The notes beneath the pieces are model-generated. The model saw only the letters and a program-made list of their open reading frames with translations. It did not search any database and was not told where the DNA came from. Positions 50,847-61,788 of a stretch of DNA of 62,086 nucleotides are shown here, in pieces; position 1 is the stretch's first letter; the number at the start of each line of letters is the position of its first letter. Source of the stretch: Acidobacteriota bacterium (GTDB lineage: Bacteria; Acidobacteriota; Vicinamibacteria; Vicinamibacterales; JAKQTR01); contig JAKQTR010000011.1 of the NCBI GenBank assembly GCA_029562975.1, positions 1 to 62,086 on the forward strand, written 5' to 3'. Position numbers and translations under genes: made by a program.

Positions 50847-51766
50847 GGCCGGCGGTCCTTCCCGCCTGCGGCGGCGGCGGCGGCGCCGGCCCCGTCCGCG
50901 CCAGCCGCCAGCCTGGCCGCCAGGAGAACGGCCTCCACCAGGCTGCCGGGGTCGGCGACGCCCCGGCCGGCGATGTCGAAGGCCGTGCCGTGATCGACCG
51001 ACGTGCGCACGATCGGCAGGCCCAGCGTCACGTTCACGGCCTTGCCGAAGGCCAGCAGCTTCACGGGGATGAGCCCCTGGTCGTGGTAGCAGGCGATGAC
51101 GGCGTCGAAGCCGCCGCGGGCCGCCGCGACGAAGAGCGTGTCGGCCGGAAACGGCCCGGCGACGGCGATCCCGCCGGCCCGGCACGCCTCGATGGCGGGC
51201 GCGATGGCGCGCTGCTCTTCGACGCCGAGCACGCCGTGCTCGCCGGCGTGGGGATTCAGTCCGCAGACGGCCAGCTTCGGATCCGCGAAGCCGAACCGCG
51301 GCAGCTCGCGCGCCGCGAGGCGGATCACGCGCTCGAGCAGCTCCTGCGTCAGGAGCCGCGGCACGTCGGCGAGAGGCTCGTGGATGGTGGCCAGCACGAC
51401 GCGGAGCGCGTCGGCGTAGAACATCATCGCCACCGACGGCGCCCCGGTCAGATGGGCCAGCAGTTCCGTGTGGCCGCGCCAGGGCAGACCGGCCAGGGCG
51501 AACGCCTCCTTGCTGATCGGGGCCGTCGCGACGGCGTCCACCTCGCCGGCCATCGCCGCGCGGACGGCCTCCACGACGGCCTCGTACGCCGCGCGGCCCG
51601 CCTCGGCCGACACGCAGCCGGGGCGGACGCCCGGCGCGGCGGGCGGGCCGACGAGCACGGGCGCGCACGCCGCGGCGACGCGGGGGTCCGACGCGGCCTT
51701 CGCGGCGATCTCGGGCCCGATGCCGGCCGGGTCGCCCAACGTAATCGCCACGCGGGGCCGCGTCAT
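50843..51766 (-). CDS. pdxA: 4-hydroxythreonine-4-phosphate dehydrogenase
   Basis: Step of DXP-dependent vitamin B6 synthesis. It is 307 residues. ITLGDPAGIGPEIAAKA at 8-24, metal and substrate regions GHTELLAHLTGAPSVAMMFY near 112, CGLNPHAGEHG near 178, and CYHDQGLIPVKLLAF near 229 are clear. It ends in an Ala/Gly-rich tail. ATG overlaps the ricT stop by four bases. Confidence 0.95.
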   Translation of the reverse strand: MTRPRVAITLGDPAGIGPEIAAKAASDPRVAAACAPVLVGPPAAPGVRPGCVSAEAGRAAYEAVVEAVRAAMAGEVDAVATAPISKEAFALAGLPWRGHTELLAHLTGAPSVAMMFYADALRVVLATIHEPLADVPRLLTQELLERVIRLAARELPRFGFADPKLAVCGLNPHAGEHGVLGVEEQRAIAPAIEACRAGGIAVAGPFPADTLFVAAARGGFDAVIACYHDQGLIPVKLLAFGKAVNVTLGLPIVRTSVDHGTAFDIAGRGVADPGSLVEAVLLAARLAAGADGAGAAAAAAGGKDRRP

Positions 51767-52530
51767 TTTCCGCGTCCGCGGGCCCCGGCGCAGTTGCCGC
51801 ATCCTGCCGCGGGGCGGGCGGCGTTGCCGCCGCCGCCAGGGCAGGCGTCGTCGCGGGCGGGGGCCGCCACGGCGTGATTCAGCTCGTAGCGCAGGCAGCA
51901 CTTCAGGCGGCCGCAGAGCCCGGACAGCCGCGAGGGGTTCAGCGCCAGGTCCTGCTGCTTGGCCATTTTGATCGACACGGGCTCGAAGGCCTTCAGCCAG
52001 CTGCTGCAGCAGAGGGGACGGCCGCACGTGCCGTAGCCGGAGAGCATCCTGGCCTCGTCGCGGACGCCGATCTGCCTCAGCTCGATGCGGGTCTTGAACT
52101 CGGACGCGAGCTCGCGCACCAGCTCGCGGAAATCGACGCGCTCCTCGGACGTGAAGTAGAACACGAGGCGCGAGCCGTCGAAGAGCTGCTCGACGCGCGC
52201 CAGCTTCATGGCGAGGCCGCGCTCCCGGATCTTCATCACGCAGAGCCTGAACGCCTCGCGCTCGCGCTGCTCGTGGCGCAGGCGCATGGCGCGGTCCTGG
52301 GGCGTGGCCCGGCGCAGGACGAGCGGGCCCTGCTCGGCGAGGCCGATCTTGCCGGCGAGCGCGGGCGAGACGGCCGACACCTCCGCCAGCACCGTTCCCG
52401 TGTCGGTCTGCAGCACCACCAGGTCGCCGCCGGCGAGCGGCGGGTCCGCGTCGCACGCCCGTGCCGAGCGGGTCCAGCCGGAGGGAATCGCGGTCACCGC
52501 CACGACGGCGCGGGACGTTCCAGCCTTCAT
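51763..52530 (-). CDS. ricT: PSP1/RicT (YaaT)-family protein
   Basis: A 255-residue protein of the PSP1 family. It has ERVDFRELVRELASEFKTRI near 130-149 and the Cys-rich block GYGTCGRPLCCSSW then LSGLCGRLKCCLRYE near 170-220 that coordinates Fe-S in Bacillus RicT. In Bacillus it acts in an RNA-maturation complex with RNase Y; elsewhere the role is unclear. The holB-ricT order is conserved in many phyla. Confidence 0.9.
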   Translation of the reverse strand: MKAGTSRAVVAVTAIPSGWTRSARACDADPPLAGGDLVVLQTDTGTVLAEVSAVSPALAGKIGLAEQGPLVLRRATPQDRAMRLRHEQREREAFRLCVMKIRERGLAMKLARVEQLFDGSRLVFYFTSEERVDFRELVRELASEFKTRIELRQIGVRDEARMLSGYGTCGRPLCCSSWLKAFEPVSIKMAKQQDLALNPSRLSGLCGRLKCCLRYELNHAVAAPARDDACPGGGGNAARPAAGCGNCAGARGRGK

Positions 52531-52566
52531 CGGCCCTGCATGTATGGCCGTCGGGGGGCGCCGCCG

Positions 52567-53607
52567 CTAGAGCTGGAGCGCGAGCCAGTCCACCACGATC
52601 TTGGGGCTCGCGTTGCGCTCCAGCGCCAGGAGCGAACGCCCGACGGCGGAAAACGCGTGCCCGAGCCGGCCGCGGTCGTAACGCCTCGCCAGGGGTTCCA
52701 GCTCCGCCCTGAGATCGAGGTTGACCAGCGCCGCCTCCGGCGCGCGGGTTGTCAACACGGCGAGGTCGCGCAGCAGCGTTTCCATCGCCCGCAGGCAGGC
52801 GGCCAGCGACGCGCGGTCGGACTGCCCCTTGCCGCCTCTGTCCACTGTACTCGGCTTTTTCGCCGACGCCTTCAGGAGACTGGCGCCGACCTCCAGCCGC
52901 GCCCGGACGCTCCGCGCCGCGGCGGCTTCGTTCAGCGCGGCGACGGCGGCAGCGCGCGCGGCGGTGCCGCCTGCGGCGCCGAACCTGAGCGCCCGCCCGA
53001 GGCTGCCGCCGCCGAGCGCGGCTGCCGCCTGCGCCGCGCGCTCGCTCATGCCGTGGCGCCCTGCCAGGGCCGCCGCCACGTCCGATGCGGAGAGCGGCGC
53101 GAACCTCAGCAGGCAGCAGCGCGACCGCACGGTCGGCAGCAGGATGTTCGGACGCGCCGTCACCAGCACGAACACATTGCGCGCAGGCGGCTCCTCGAGG
53201 GTCTTGAGCAGTGCGTTCTGCGCGGCGTCGTTCATGAGGTCCGCGTCGTCCAGGACCACCACGCGCGTCCGGCCCTCGAAGGGCCGGTAGGCCGTCCGTT
53301 CGGCCGCGTCGCGCGCCCGATCCACGGCGATGAGCCCGCCTTCCGGCTCGACGACGATGACGTCGGGATGGAGCCCGCGCGAGATCTTCCTGCACGCGGC
53401 GCACTCGCCGCAGCCGTCGCGCGCGGCGTCCGCCGGAGTGACCGGGCTCAGGCAGTTCAGCGCCTGCGCCAGCGCCAGCGCCGCCTGCCGCTTCCCCACG
53501 CCCTCCGGGCCCGCGAAGACAAGGCTCGGCGGGAGCGACTCGGCGTGGGCCGCGCGCATCAGCAGCCGTACCAGGCGACGATGGCCGATGATATCCCGGA
53601 AGGTCAT
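52567..53607 (-). CDS. holB: DNA polymerase III subunit delta'
   Basis: Clamp-loader ATPase-like subunit, 346 residues. LVFAGPEGVGKRQAALALAQ near 28-47 is the P-loop region, four Cys in CGECAACRKI and earlier residues form the zinc module near 65-75, and VVVLDDADLMNDAAQNALLK with TLEEPP near 115-140 follow. The SRC of the sensor region is TVRSRCCLL. A tmk gene often upstream is missing. Confidence 0.93.
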   Translation of the reverse strand: MTFRDIIGHRRLVRLLMRAAHAESLPPSLVFAGPEGVGKRQAALALAQALNCLSPVTPADAARDGCGECAACRKISRGLHPDVIVVEPEGGLIAVDRARDAAERTAYRPFEGRTRVVVLDDADLMNDAAQNALLKTLEEPPARNVFVLVTARPNILLPTVRSRCCLLRFAPLSASDVAAALAGRHGMSERAAQAAAALGGGSLGRALRFGAAGGTAARAAAVAALNEAAAARSVRARLEVGASLLKASAKKPSTVDRGGKGQSDRASLAACLRAMETLLRDLAVLTTRAPEAALVNLDLRAELEPLARRYDRGRLGHAFSAVGRSLLALERNASPKIVVDWLALQL

Positions 53608-53640
53608 GGGAGGCAGAGAGTTACGGGAATGCTAACACAT

Positions 53641-53691
53641 TAGGGATTGGGGATCGGAGATTGGGCGTCGGGATTCGGGACTCGGGGCTCG
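53641..53691. repeat. GGGATTCGGGACTCGGG-type repeat
   Basis: Six to seven imperfect heptamers (GGGATTG, GGGATCG, GAGATTG, GGGATTC, GGGACTC, GGGGCTC) in the gap between holB and the ICMT-like gene. Same family as 28813-28857 and 43947-44020, here between genes on the same strand. Confidence 0.65.
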
Positions 53692-53736
53692 CCTTGCACG
53701 CCGGGGACGAGGGACAAAGAGCAGCAAGCGGGAGAG

Positions 53737-54261
53737 CTACGGCCGAGGGAGGAGCCAGGCCTTGAGGGCCAGGATCGCCACGGCAATGGCGAGGCCGGCG
53801 ACGGCGCGGTACTCCCGGTTGCGCAGGGCGCGCTCCCAACTGAAGCGCCTGGGCTGGACCGCCGTGACGCCGCGGCAGTAATCGTCGTACTCGGCTCCGA
53901 ACTCCCGCCGCAGAAACCCCTCCTCGGTCACGACGGCGGCCGGCAGCGTCGCGCCCAAGTACGCGAGCACGAGCGTGGCGATGAGGGCACTGCCGGCGGC
54001 AATGCAGACGCCAAGGCCCAGGATCGACGACCCGACGTACAGCGGGTGGCGGAACCAGCGGTACGGGCCGGACTTCGTCACCTCGCGGCTCTTCTCCAGG
54101 TGGCCCGACGCCCAGACCCGCAGCGCTTCGCCCGCGAAGGCGACGGCAGTCCCGGCGGCCATGAGCGGCCAGGTGGGCCGCGCGACGAGCAGCACGGCCG
54201 CGCCGGTGACGAAGCCGAGGGGGACCCGCAGCCGGGCGAGTTGCGCGGTGAGGTCAGCCAC
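53737..54261 (-). CDS. Isoprenylcysteine carboxylmethyltransferase-like membrane protein
   Basis: A 174-residue protein with four or five hydrophobic segments and the ICMT/PEMT signature SGPYRWFRHPLYVGSSILGL near 85-104 followed by EEGFLRREFGAEYDDYCRGV near 132. Such enzymes methylate lipids or prenyl groups; the bacterial substrate is not known. GTG start overlaps the waaC stop by eight bases, so it belongs to the LPS operon. Confidence 0.82.
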   Translation of the reverse strand: MADLTAQLARLRVPLGFVTGAAVLLVARPTWPLMAAGTAVAFAGEALRVWASGHLEKSREVTKSGPYRWFRHPLYVGSSILGLGVCIAAGSALIATLVLAYLGATLPAAVVTEEGFLRREFGAEYDDYCRGVTAVQPRRFSWERALRNREYRAVAGLAIAVAILALKAWLLPRP

Positions 54262-55273
54262 GCGGGCGCCCTCCCTCCAGCCGCCGGTCGACGGCGCCGG
54301 CGACTTCCTCGACGCTGATGGCCTCGATGCAGGGCGTGGCGCGCCGGCACGATCGCTTGTGGTGGCACTCGCACTCGTCGAAGCGGGACAGGCACAGGTC
54401 CGCGGGGCTCCACGGGCCGTTGCGGACGGGGCTCGTCGGCCCGAACACGCCGACGATGGGCGCGCCGACGGCCGCCGCGAGCTGCATCGGGCCCGTGTCG
54501 CCGGCGACGAAGATCGCGGCGTTTCGAGCCAGCGCCAGGACGCCGCCGATGTCGGTGGCGGGCGCCACCCGCGCCGCGCCCGAGGAGGCGGCCGCCACCG
54601 CTTCGGCGAGCGCGCGCTCCCTCGGGCCCCACAGCACCAGCGACGCCAGGCCATGCCGGCGGGCCAGGTGGACGGCGATGGCGCCGTAGCGTTCCGCCGG
54701 CCACTGCTTGTTCGGCCAGCCGGCAGCCGGGTTCAGGATCGCGAACGGCTGCCCTTCGGCGAGGCCGAGCAGCCGGCGCGCGGCGTCGGGCGCAGGCGAC
54801 GCCGGCACGTCGATGGGGAACTCCACGCGCTCGGCGCGCGCGCCGAGTGCCGCCGCAACCGACAGGTTCTTCCAGACGACGTGGCCGCTGTCGTCGGCGC
54901 CGACGCGCGTCGTGTAGAAGAGGCCGGCCGCGCGCTCGCGCAGGTGGGGGGCGGCGAAGCCCGCCGTGCGGCGCGCCCCCGACAGCCGGGCGAAGAGCGC
55001 CGACTTCAGCAGGCCCTGCAGATCCACGGCGAGGTCGTACTTCGCGCGCCGGAGCGCCCGGATCGCGCCGGTCACGGTGGCGCCTCCGGGACGTCCCACC
55101 ACGATCCGCCCGTCGATCGCGGGTACGAGCGCCAGCAGCGCCGCGTAGCGCGCGTCGACGAGCCAGTCGATCGTCGCCTCCGGCCAGGCGGCGCGCATCG
55201 CCGCCGCCGCCGGCAGCGCGTGCACGAGGTCGCCGAGCGCGCCGAGCCGGACGATGAGGACCGACTGCGGCAT
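54254..55273 (-). CDS. waaC: Lipopolysaccharide heptosyltransferase I
   Basis: GT9 enzyme adding the first heptose to Kdo2-lipid A. It is 339 residues. VLIVRLGALGDLVHALPAAA at 5-24, DLAVDLQGLLKSALFARLSG near 85, AGWPNKQWPAERYGAIAVHL near 185 and VAGDTGPMQLAAAVGAPIVG near 262 are the family blocks. Its length and the DLQGLLKS segment favour WaaC over WaaF. Abuts hldE2. Confidence 0.88.
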   Translation of the reverse strand: MPQSVLIVRLGALGDLVHALPAAAAMRAAWPEATIDWLVDARYAALLALVPAIDGRIVVGRPGGATVTGAIRALRRAKYDLAVDLQGLLKSALFARLSGARRTAGFAAPHLRERAAGLFYTTRVGADDSGHVVWKNLSVAAALGARAERVEFPIDVPASPAPDAARRLLGLAEGQPFAILNPAAGWPNKQWPAERYGAIAVHLARRHGLASLVLWGPRERALAEAVAAASSGAARVAPATDIGGVLALARNAAIFVAGDTGPMQLAAAVGAPIVGVFGPTSPVRNGPWSPADLCLSRFDECECHHKRSCRRATPCIEAISVEEVAGAVDRRLEGGRPRG

Positions 55274-55744
55274 CTAGCGCGCCCGGAGGCGCGACAGCAG
55301 GTCGCGCGTCGAATGGTCCTTGGGATCGCCGACGATGGCCGTTCTCCCGCCGTAGGACCGGACGATGGGGCGTTCGGGCACGGTCTCGACGGTGTAGTCC
55401 GTGCCCTTGCAGTGCACGTCGGGCTTCAGGCGCAGCAGGAGATCGCCGACGGTGGTCCCCGAGAACACGACCACGTAGTCCACGCACCGCAGGGCCGCGA
55501 TGATCTCGGCCCGGTCCGACTCGTTCATGATCGGCCGCCCGGCCCCCTTCAGCGCCCGCACCGACTCGTCGTCGTTCACCGCGACGACCAGCACGTCCGC
55601 CTCGGCCCTGGCGCCCTCGAGGTAGCGGATATGGCCGACGTGCAGCAGATCGAAGACGCCGTTGGCCAAAGCGATGGACTTCCCGGCGGCGCGATCGGCG
55701 GCCGCGAGTTCGAGCAGGCGGTCGAGGGTGACAATCTGGGCCAT
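55274..55744 (-). CDS. hldE2 (rfaE2): D-glycero-beta-D-manno-heptose 1-phosphate adenylyltransferase
   Basis: Nucleotidyltransferase making ADP-heptose from heptose 1-phosphate. It is 156 residues with [20 protein letters not shown] at 26-45, containing HVGH, and [15 protein letters not shown]-like [19 protein letters not shown] near 106. In E. coli it is fused to the kinase as HldE; here the kinase is 33 kb away. Lies between gmhB and waaC. Confidence 0.95.
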   Translation of the reverse strand: MAQIVTLDRLLELAAADRAAGKSIALANGVFDLLHVGHIRYLEGARAEADVLVVAVNDDESVRALKGAGRPIMNESDRAEIIAALRCVDYVVVFSGTTVGDLLLRLKPDVHCKGTDYTVETVPERPIVRSYGGRTAIVGDPKDHSTRDLLSRLRAR

Positions 55745-55747
55745 GGC

Positions 55748-56323
55748 TCAGGGCAGCGGATGGTCGAGGAGCCAGACCGCCGCGCCGATGAGATCTTCGC
55801 ACACCGCGTCGGCCGCCGTCCCGTCGCCGGGCGGATGGAGCGCTTCGGTCGCGCCGTAGCCGGTCTTGACGAGCACGGCGCGCGCGCCGATGGCGCGGGC
55901 GACGGCGAGATCGCGCCAGCGGTCGCCGATGACGACCGATCGAGGCAGGTCGATGTCGAGGTCGGCGGCCGCGCGGAGGGCCAGGCCCGGCTTCGGCTTG
56001 CGGCAGTCGCAGTCCACGCGGTACGCCGGCACGACGGCTTCCGGCGAGTGGGGGCAGAAGTAGTGCCCGTCGATGCCGCCGCCGCCGAGCGACGCGCGCT
56101 CGGCCAGGTACCGCGCGACCGTCTCGACGAACTCCTCGCCGTAGAGCCCCTGGGCGACGCCGGCCTGGTTGGTCAGGATGACGACGAGGTAGCCGGCCCG
56201 CTTGAAGAGGCGGATGGCGTCGATGGCGAACGGGTAGAGCTCCAGGCGTTCCAGCCGGTCGATGTAGCCCGCGTCCAGGTTGATCGTGCCGTCCCGATCC
56301 AGGAAGACCGCCGGTCGCTTCAC
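55748..56323 (-). CDS. gmhB: D-glycero-beta-D-manno-heptose 1,7-bisphosphate 7-phosphatase
   Basis: HAD-family phosphatase in ADP-heptose synthesis. It is 191 residues. FLDRDGTINLDAGYI at 7-21 holds the nucleophile Asp, ILTNQAGVAQGLY near 49 follows, and zinc ligands lie in YFCPHSPEA and DCDCRKPKPG near 89-112. One base separates it from waaF upstream. Confidence 0.95.
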   Translation of the reverse strand: MKRPAVFLDRDGTINLDAGYIDRLERLELYPFAIDAIRLFKRAGYLVVILTNQAGVAQGLYGEEFVETVARYLAERASLGGGGIDGHYFCPHSPEAVVPAYRVDCDCRKPKPGLALRAAADLDIDLPRSVVIGDRWRDLAVARAIGARAVLVKTGYGATEALHPPGDGTAADAVCEDLIGAAVWLLDHPLP

Positions 56324-56324
56324 C

Positions 56325-57353
56325 TCACACCACCTCTTCGACGGCGCCGATGACGTCGCGCGCCGGGATGCGCGTCATGCACCGGTGATCGATCGGGCAC
56401 TCGCGGAGCATGCAGGGCCGGCACCACGCGCGCGCCGTCAGCACGCGCACGCGCGCGCCGAGGGGGGCCGTCGCGCGCTCGTCGGTCGGGCCGAACACGG
56501 CCGCCACGGGCACGCCGAGCGCCGCGGCGAGGTGCATCGCCCCCGAGTCGTTGGACACGAAGGCGGTGCAGCGCGCCATCACTCCGGCCAGCTGGCGCAG
56601 GCTGGTGCGCCCAACCAGGTCGATGGCGCGGACCGCGCCGCCCGGCCCGCCGATTCTATCGAGTTCCGCCGCGACGGCGCGAGCGGCCGGCCGGTCCGCC
56701 TCGCGGCCGACAAGGACCGGCGCCGTTCCGAGGCTGCGCGCGAGGCCGGCGGCGGTCTCCGCGAACCGCTCCGGCGGCCAGCGCTTCGCGCCGCCGTAAG
56801 CCGCGCCCGGAGCCAGGCCGAGGAGGGGCGTCCCGGGCGCCCAGCCGGCGGCAGACAGCAGGGTGCCGGCCGCCTCGATCGCGCCGGGCGGGGCCTCCAG
56901 TCTGGGCTCCCGCGGGCCGTTGTCCAGGCCCAGCGCCGCCACGAGGTGGCGGTAGGCGTCCACCTGGTGCAGGCGGCCGCGCGGGCGCGCCACCGCGCGC
57001 GTCAGCAGCCAGCCGCGCCACTGGCGCCGGTAGCCCCACCGCTCGGCGATCCCGGCGCGCCGGGCGGCAAGCGCCGCGTGGAAGGAATTCGGCAGCAGGA
57101 CCGCCACGTCGGCCGACGCCTGCTTCGCTGTCTCGATGCTGGCGCCGAGCGCGGCCAGGCGTCCCGATCTGCGGGCCGCGGGAATCGCGAGGACGCGGTC
57201 GATGCCGGGGGCCATGGCGAACAGGTCCGCGATGCCCGGGCGCGCCGCGACGACGAGCGTCCCCGAGCCGGCGAAGCGCCGGAGATCGGCGACGGCGGGC
57301 AGCGCCATCACGGCATCGCCGAGCCAGTTCGGCGCGAACACCAGCACCGTCAT
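56325..57353 (-). CDS. waaF: Lipopolysaccharide heptosyltransferase II
   Basis: GT9 enzyme adding the second heptose. It is 342 residues. VLVFAPNWLGDAVMALPAVA at 3-22 (Trp-Leu-Gly-Asp is typical of WaaF), ALLGLAPGAAYGGAKRWPPE-like LLGLAPGAAYGGAKRWPPE near 180, and SNDSGAMHLAAALGVPVAAV near 267, then CRPCMLRECPIDHRCM near 310. ATG overlaps the lpxL stop by four bases. Confidence 0.92.
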   Translation of the reverse strand: MTVLVFAPNWLGDAVMALPAVADLRRFAGSGTLVVAARPGIADLFAMAPGIDRVLAIPAARRSGRLAALGASIETAKQASADVAVLLPNSFHAALAARRAGIAERWGYRRQWRGWLLTRAVARPRGRLHQVDAYRHLVAALGLDNGPREPRLEAPPGAIEAAGTLLSAAGWAPGTPLLGLAPGAAYGGAKRWPPERFAETAAGLARSLGTAPVLVGREADRPAARAVAAELDRIGGPGGAVRAIDLVGRTSLRQLAGVMARCTAFVSNDSGAMHLAAALGVPVAAVFGPTDERATAPLGARVRVLTARAWCRPCMLRECPIDHRCMTRIPARDVIGAVEEVV

Positions 57354-58294
57354 TCCTCGCCTCCGCCTTTCTCCGGTGCGGCCTCGGGGAACATGCCCGG
57401 CCCGGAGAAGGGCCCCCCGGCGTCGCGCCAGCGGCGGTGCATCCACAGCCACAGCTCCGGGTAGCGGCGCACCTGCATCTCGAGCACGTCGGTGCAGCGC
57501 TGCGTGAAGTCGCGGATGGCGTCCGGCGAGTCGTCGGCGGGCGGGCTGACGGCGTGCTCGTACACCAGGCGATAGCGGCCCGGCCCGAGCGGAAACGAGA
57601 AGACGGGGACCACCGGGGCGCCGGTCCGCAGGGCCAGCAGGCCGAGGGCGAGGGTCGTGGCGGCCGGGCGGTCGAAGAAGTTCACCATCACCGCGTGGGG
57701 CGCCTGGATGTGCTGGTCGATCAGGATCGCGACGGCGTCGCCGGCCGCCAGCGCCTTCAGCACGCGCCTGAGCGCGCCGCGCCGGTAGATGACGTAGTTG
57801 CCGGTGCAGCCGCGCATGCCCTCGAGCAGGCCGTGGAGGCGGGCGTTGTCGAGGGGCCGCGCCAGGACGCCGACGGGCCCGAAGGCCGCGGCGTGGGCGA
57901 TGGCGTTGATCTCCCAGTAGCCGAAGTGGCCCGTGAAGACCAGCACGCCGCGCCCCTTCGCGTGCGCGGCGCGGATTGTCTCGACGCCCTCGAACGCGAT
58001 CCGCTCCAGCATCTGCTCCCGGGAGAGGCCGCTGAACTTCAGCAGTTCGAACAGCAGGCGGCCGAAGTGCCCGAAGGTCCGGCGCACCAAGGTGCGCCGC
58101 TCGCGGGCGGACTTGCGCGGGAAGGCGGCGGCCACGTTCGTCATCGCGACGCGCCGGTGCCGGCCGTCGAGCGCGTAGAAGGCGCCGCCGAGCGCCGAGC
58201 CCAGCCCGCGCACGGCGCGCCACGGCAGGATGCGCGCCAGGCCCATCGTCGCGAGGACGAAGGCGTACTCGACGGCGTAGCGAAGGGGCTTCAC
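57350..58294 (-). CDS. lpxL: Lipid A biosynthesis acyltransferase
   Basis: LpxL/HtrB-family late acyltransferase at the inner membrane, 314 residues. An N-terminal hydrophobic segment (AVEYAFVLATMGLARILPWR) is followed by the HX4E motif TGHFGYWEIN near 121 and IDQHIQAPHAVMVNFFDRPA near 183. It ends RRYPELWLWMHRRWRD as the family does. GTG start overlaps the lpxK stop (GTGA). Only one such gene is present here. Confidence 0.92.
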   Translation of the reverse strand: MKPLRYAVEYAFVLATMGLARILPWRAVRGLGSALGGAFYALDGRHRRVAMTNVAAAFPRKSARERRTLVRRTFGHFGRLLFELLKFSGLSREQMLERIAFEGVETIRAAHAKGRGVLVFTGHFGYWEINAIAHAAAFGPVGVLARPLDNARLHGLLEGMRGCTGNYVIYRRGALRRVLKALAAGDAVAILIDQHIQAPHAVMVNFFDRPAATTLALGLLALRTGAPVVPVFSFPLGPGRYRLVYEHAVSPPADDSPDAIRDFTQRCTDVLEMQVRRYPELWLWMHRRWRDAGGPFSGPGMFPEAAPEKGGGEE

Positions 58295-59358
58295 GGCCCG
58301 CCGCCTTCCGCCTGCGGCCGCGCCGGCGGCGCGGCGGCGGGGCCGGCGGCAGGGCCGGCGGCGCGGCGCTCGGCGGCGAGGCGGGCGGCCAGCCATTCGG
58401 CGAAGGCGCACGCCGGCTCCACGCGGACCGCGAGCGGCACGACGAGCACCGGAGCGGGCAGCGGGCGGAGCGGCAGCAGCCGCACGGCGTCTTTTTCGGT
58501 CGTGACGAGCGCGCCTGCGCCCGCGCGCCGCGCCGCCGCGGCGAGCGCCGCCACGTCGCGCGCCGCGTAGCGGTGGTGGTCCGGAAACGCCTCGGCGCCC
58601 GCGACGTCCCAGCCGGCGGCGCCGAGTTCCGCGAAGAAGCGGGCGGGGCGCGCGATTCCGGCGAACGCGTAGACCCGGCCCGCCGCCGCGCCGGCCGCCG
58701 CGCCCGCGCCGCCGCCCAGCCGATAGTGCGGCCCCGTGCTGCGGACGAGGGCGAACGCCGTCGAGACGCCGAGGCGCGCGGCGAGCGAGGCCGCCTCGGC
58801 TTCGCTCGCGCCGGGCACGAGCAGCGCGTCGGCGAACCTGGCGGCGCCGAGGCCCTCGCGCAGCCTCCCCGCCGGCAGCGTGCGCGAGTCCGCGGCGTCT
58901 TCGCGATCGAGGATGAGCAGGTCCGTGCCGCGGGCCAGCCCGACGTGCTGGAAGCCGTCATCAAGCACGTGCACCGTGGCGCCGAGGCGGGTTTCGGCGA
59001 GGCGGCCGGCGAGGTACCGGTCGGGTGACACCACCACCCGGGCGGCCCTGACGGTCCGGGCCAGCATGAGCGGCTCGTCGCCGCTGCGCCCGAGATCGGC
59101 GAGCAGCCGCTCGCCGTCCGACACCACCACGACGCCGTCCGGCGCCGTGCGCCTGGCGTATCCCCGGCTGAGCACCGCCGGCCGTTCGCCGGCGTCGGCC
59201 AGCAGCCCGGCGACGTACGCGGCCGTGGGCGTCTTGCCCGTTCCGCCGACGCGCAGGTTGCCGACGCTCACGACCGGCTGGCGCAGGCGGCGCTGCCTGC
59301 CGTCCCGAAGCCAGGCCCGGCGTCTGGCTGCCGCCGCCGCGTAGAGCGCGCCCAGCAT
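58291..59358 (-). CDS. lpxK: Tetraacyldisaccharide 4'-kinase
   Basis: Phosphorylates the lipid A disaccharide at the 4' position. It is 355 residues. VVSVGNLRVGGTGKTPTAAY at 29-48 holds the P-loop, LSRGYARRT near 67, and LDDGFQHVGLARGTDLLILD near 148 carries the catalytic pair. The C-terminal 30 residues are Ala/Pro-rich. Start at ATG 59358, ten bases after waaA. Confidence 0.95.
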   Translation of the reverse strand: MLGALYAAAAARRRAWLRDGRQRRLRQPVVSVGNLRVGGTGKTPTAAYVAGLLADAGERPAVLSRGYARRTAPDGVVVVSDGERLLADLGRSGDEPLMLARTVRAARVVVSPDRYLAGRLAETRLGATVHVLDDGFQHVGLARGTDLLILDREDAADSRTLPAGRLREGLGAARFADALLVPGASEAEAASLAARLGVSTAFALVRSTGPHYRLGGGAGAAAGAAAGRVYAFAGIARPARFFAELGAAGWDVAGAEAFPDHHRYAARDVAALAAAARRAGAGALVTTEKDAVRLLPLRPLPAPVLVVPLAVRVEPACAFAEWLAARLAAERRAAGPAAGPAAAPPARPQAEGGGP

Positions 59359-59368
59359 CGGTCGATCC

Positions 59369-61787
<2,419 letters not shown>

Positions 61788-61788
<1 letters not shown>

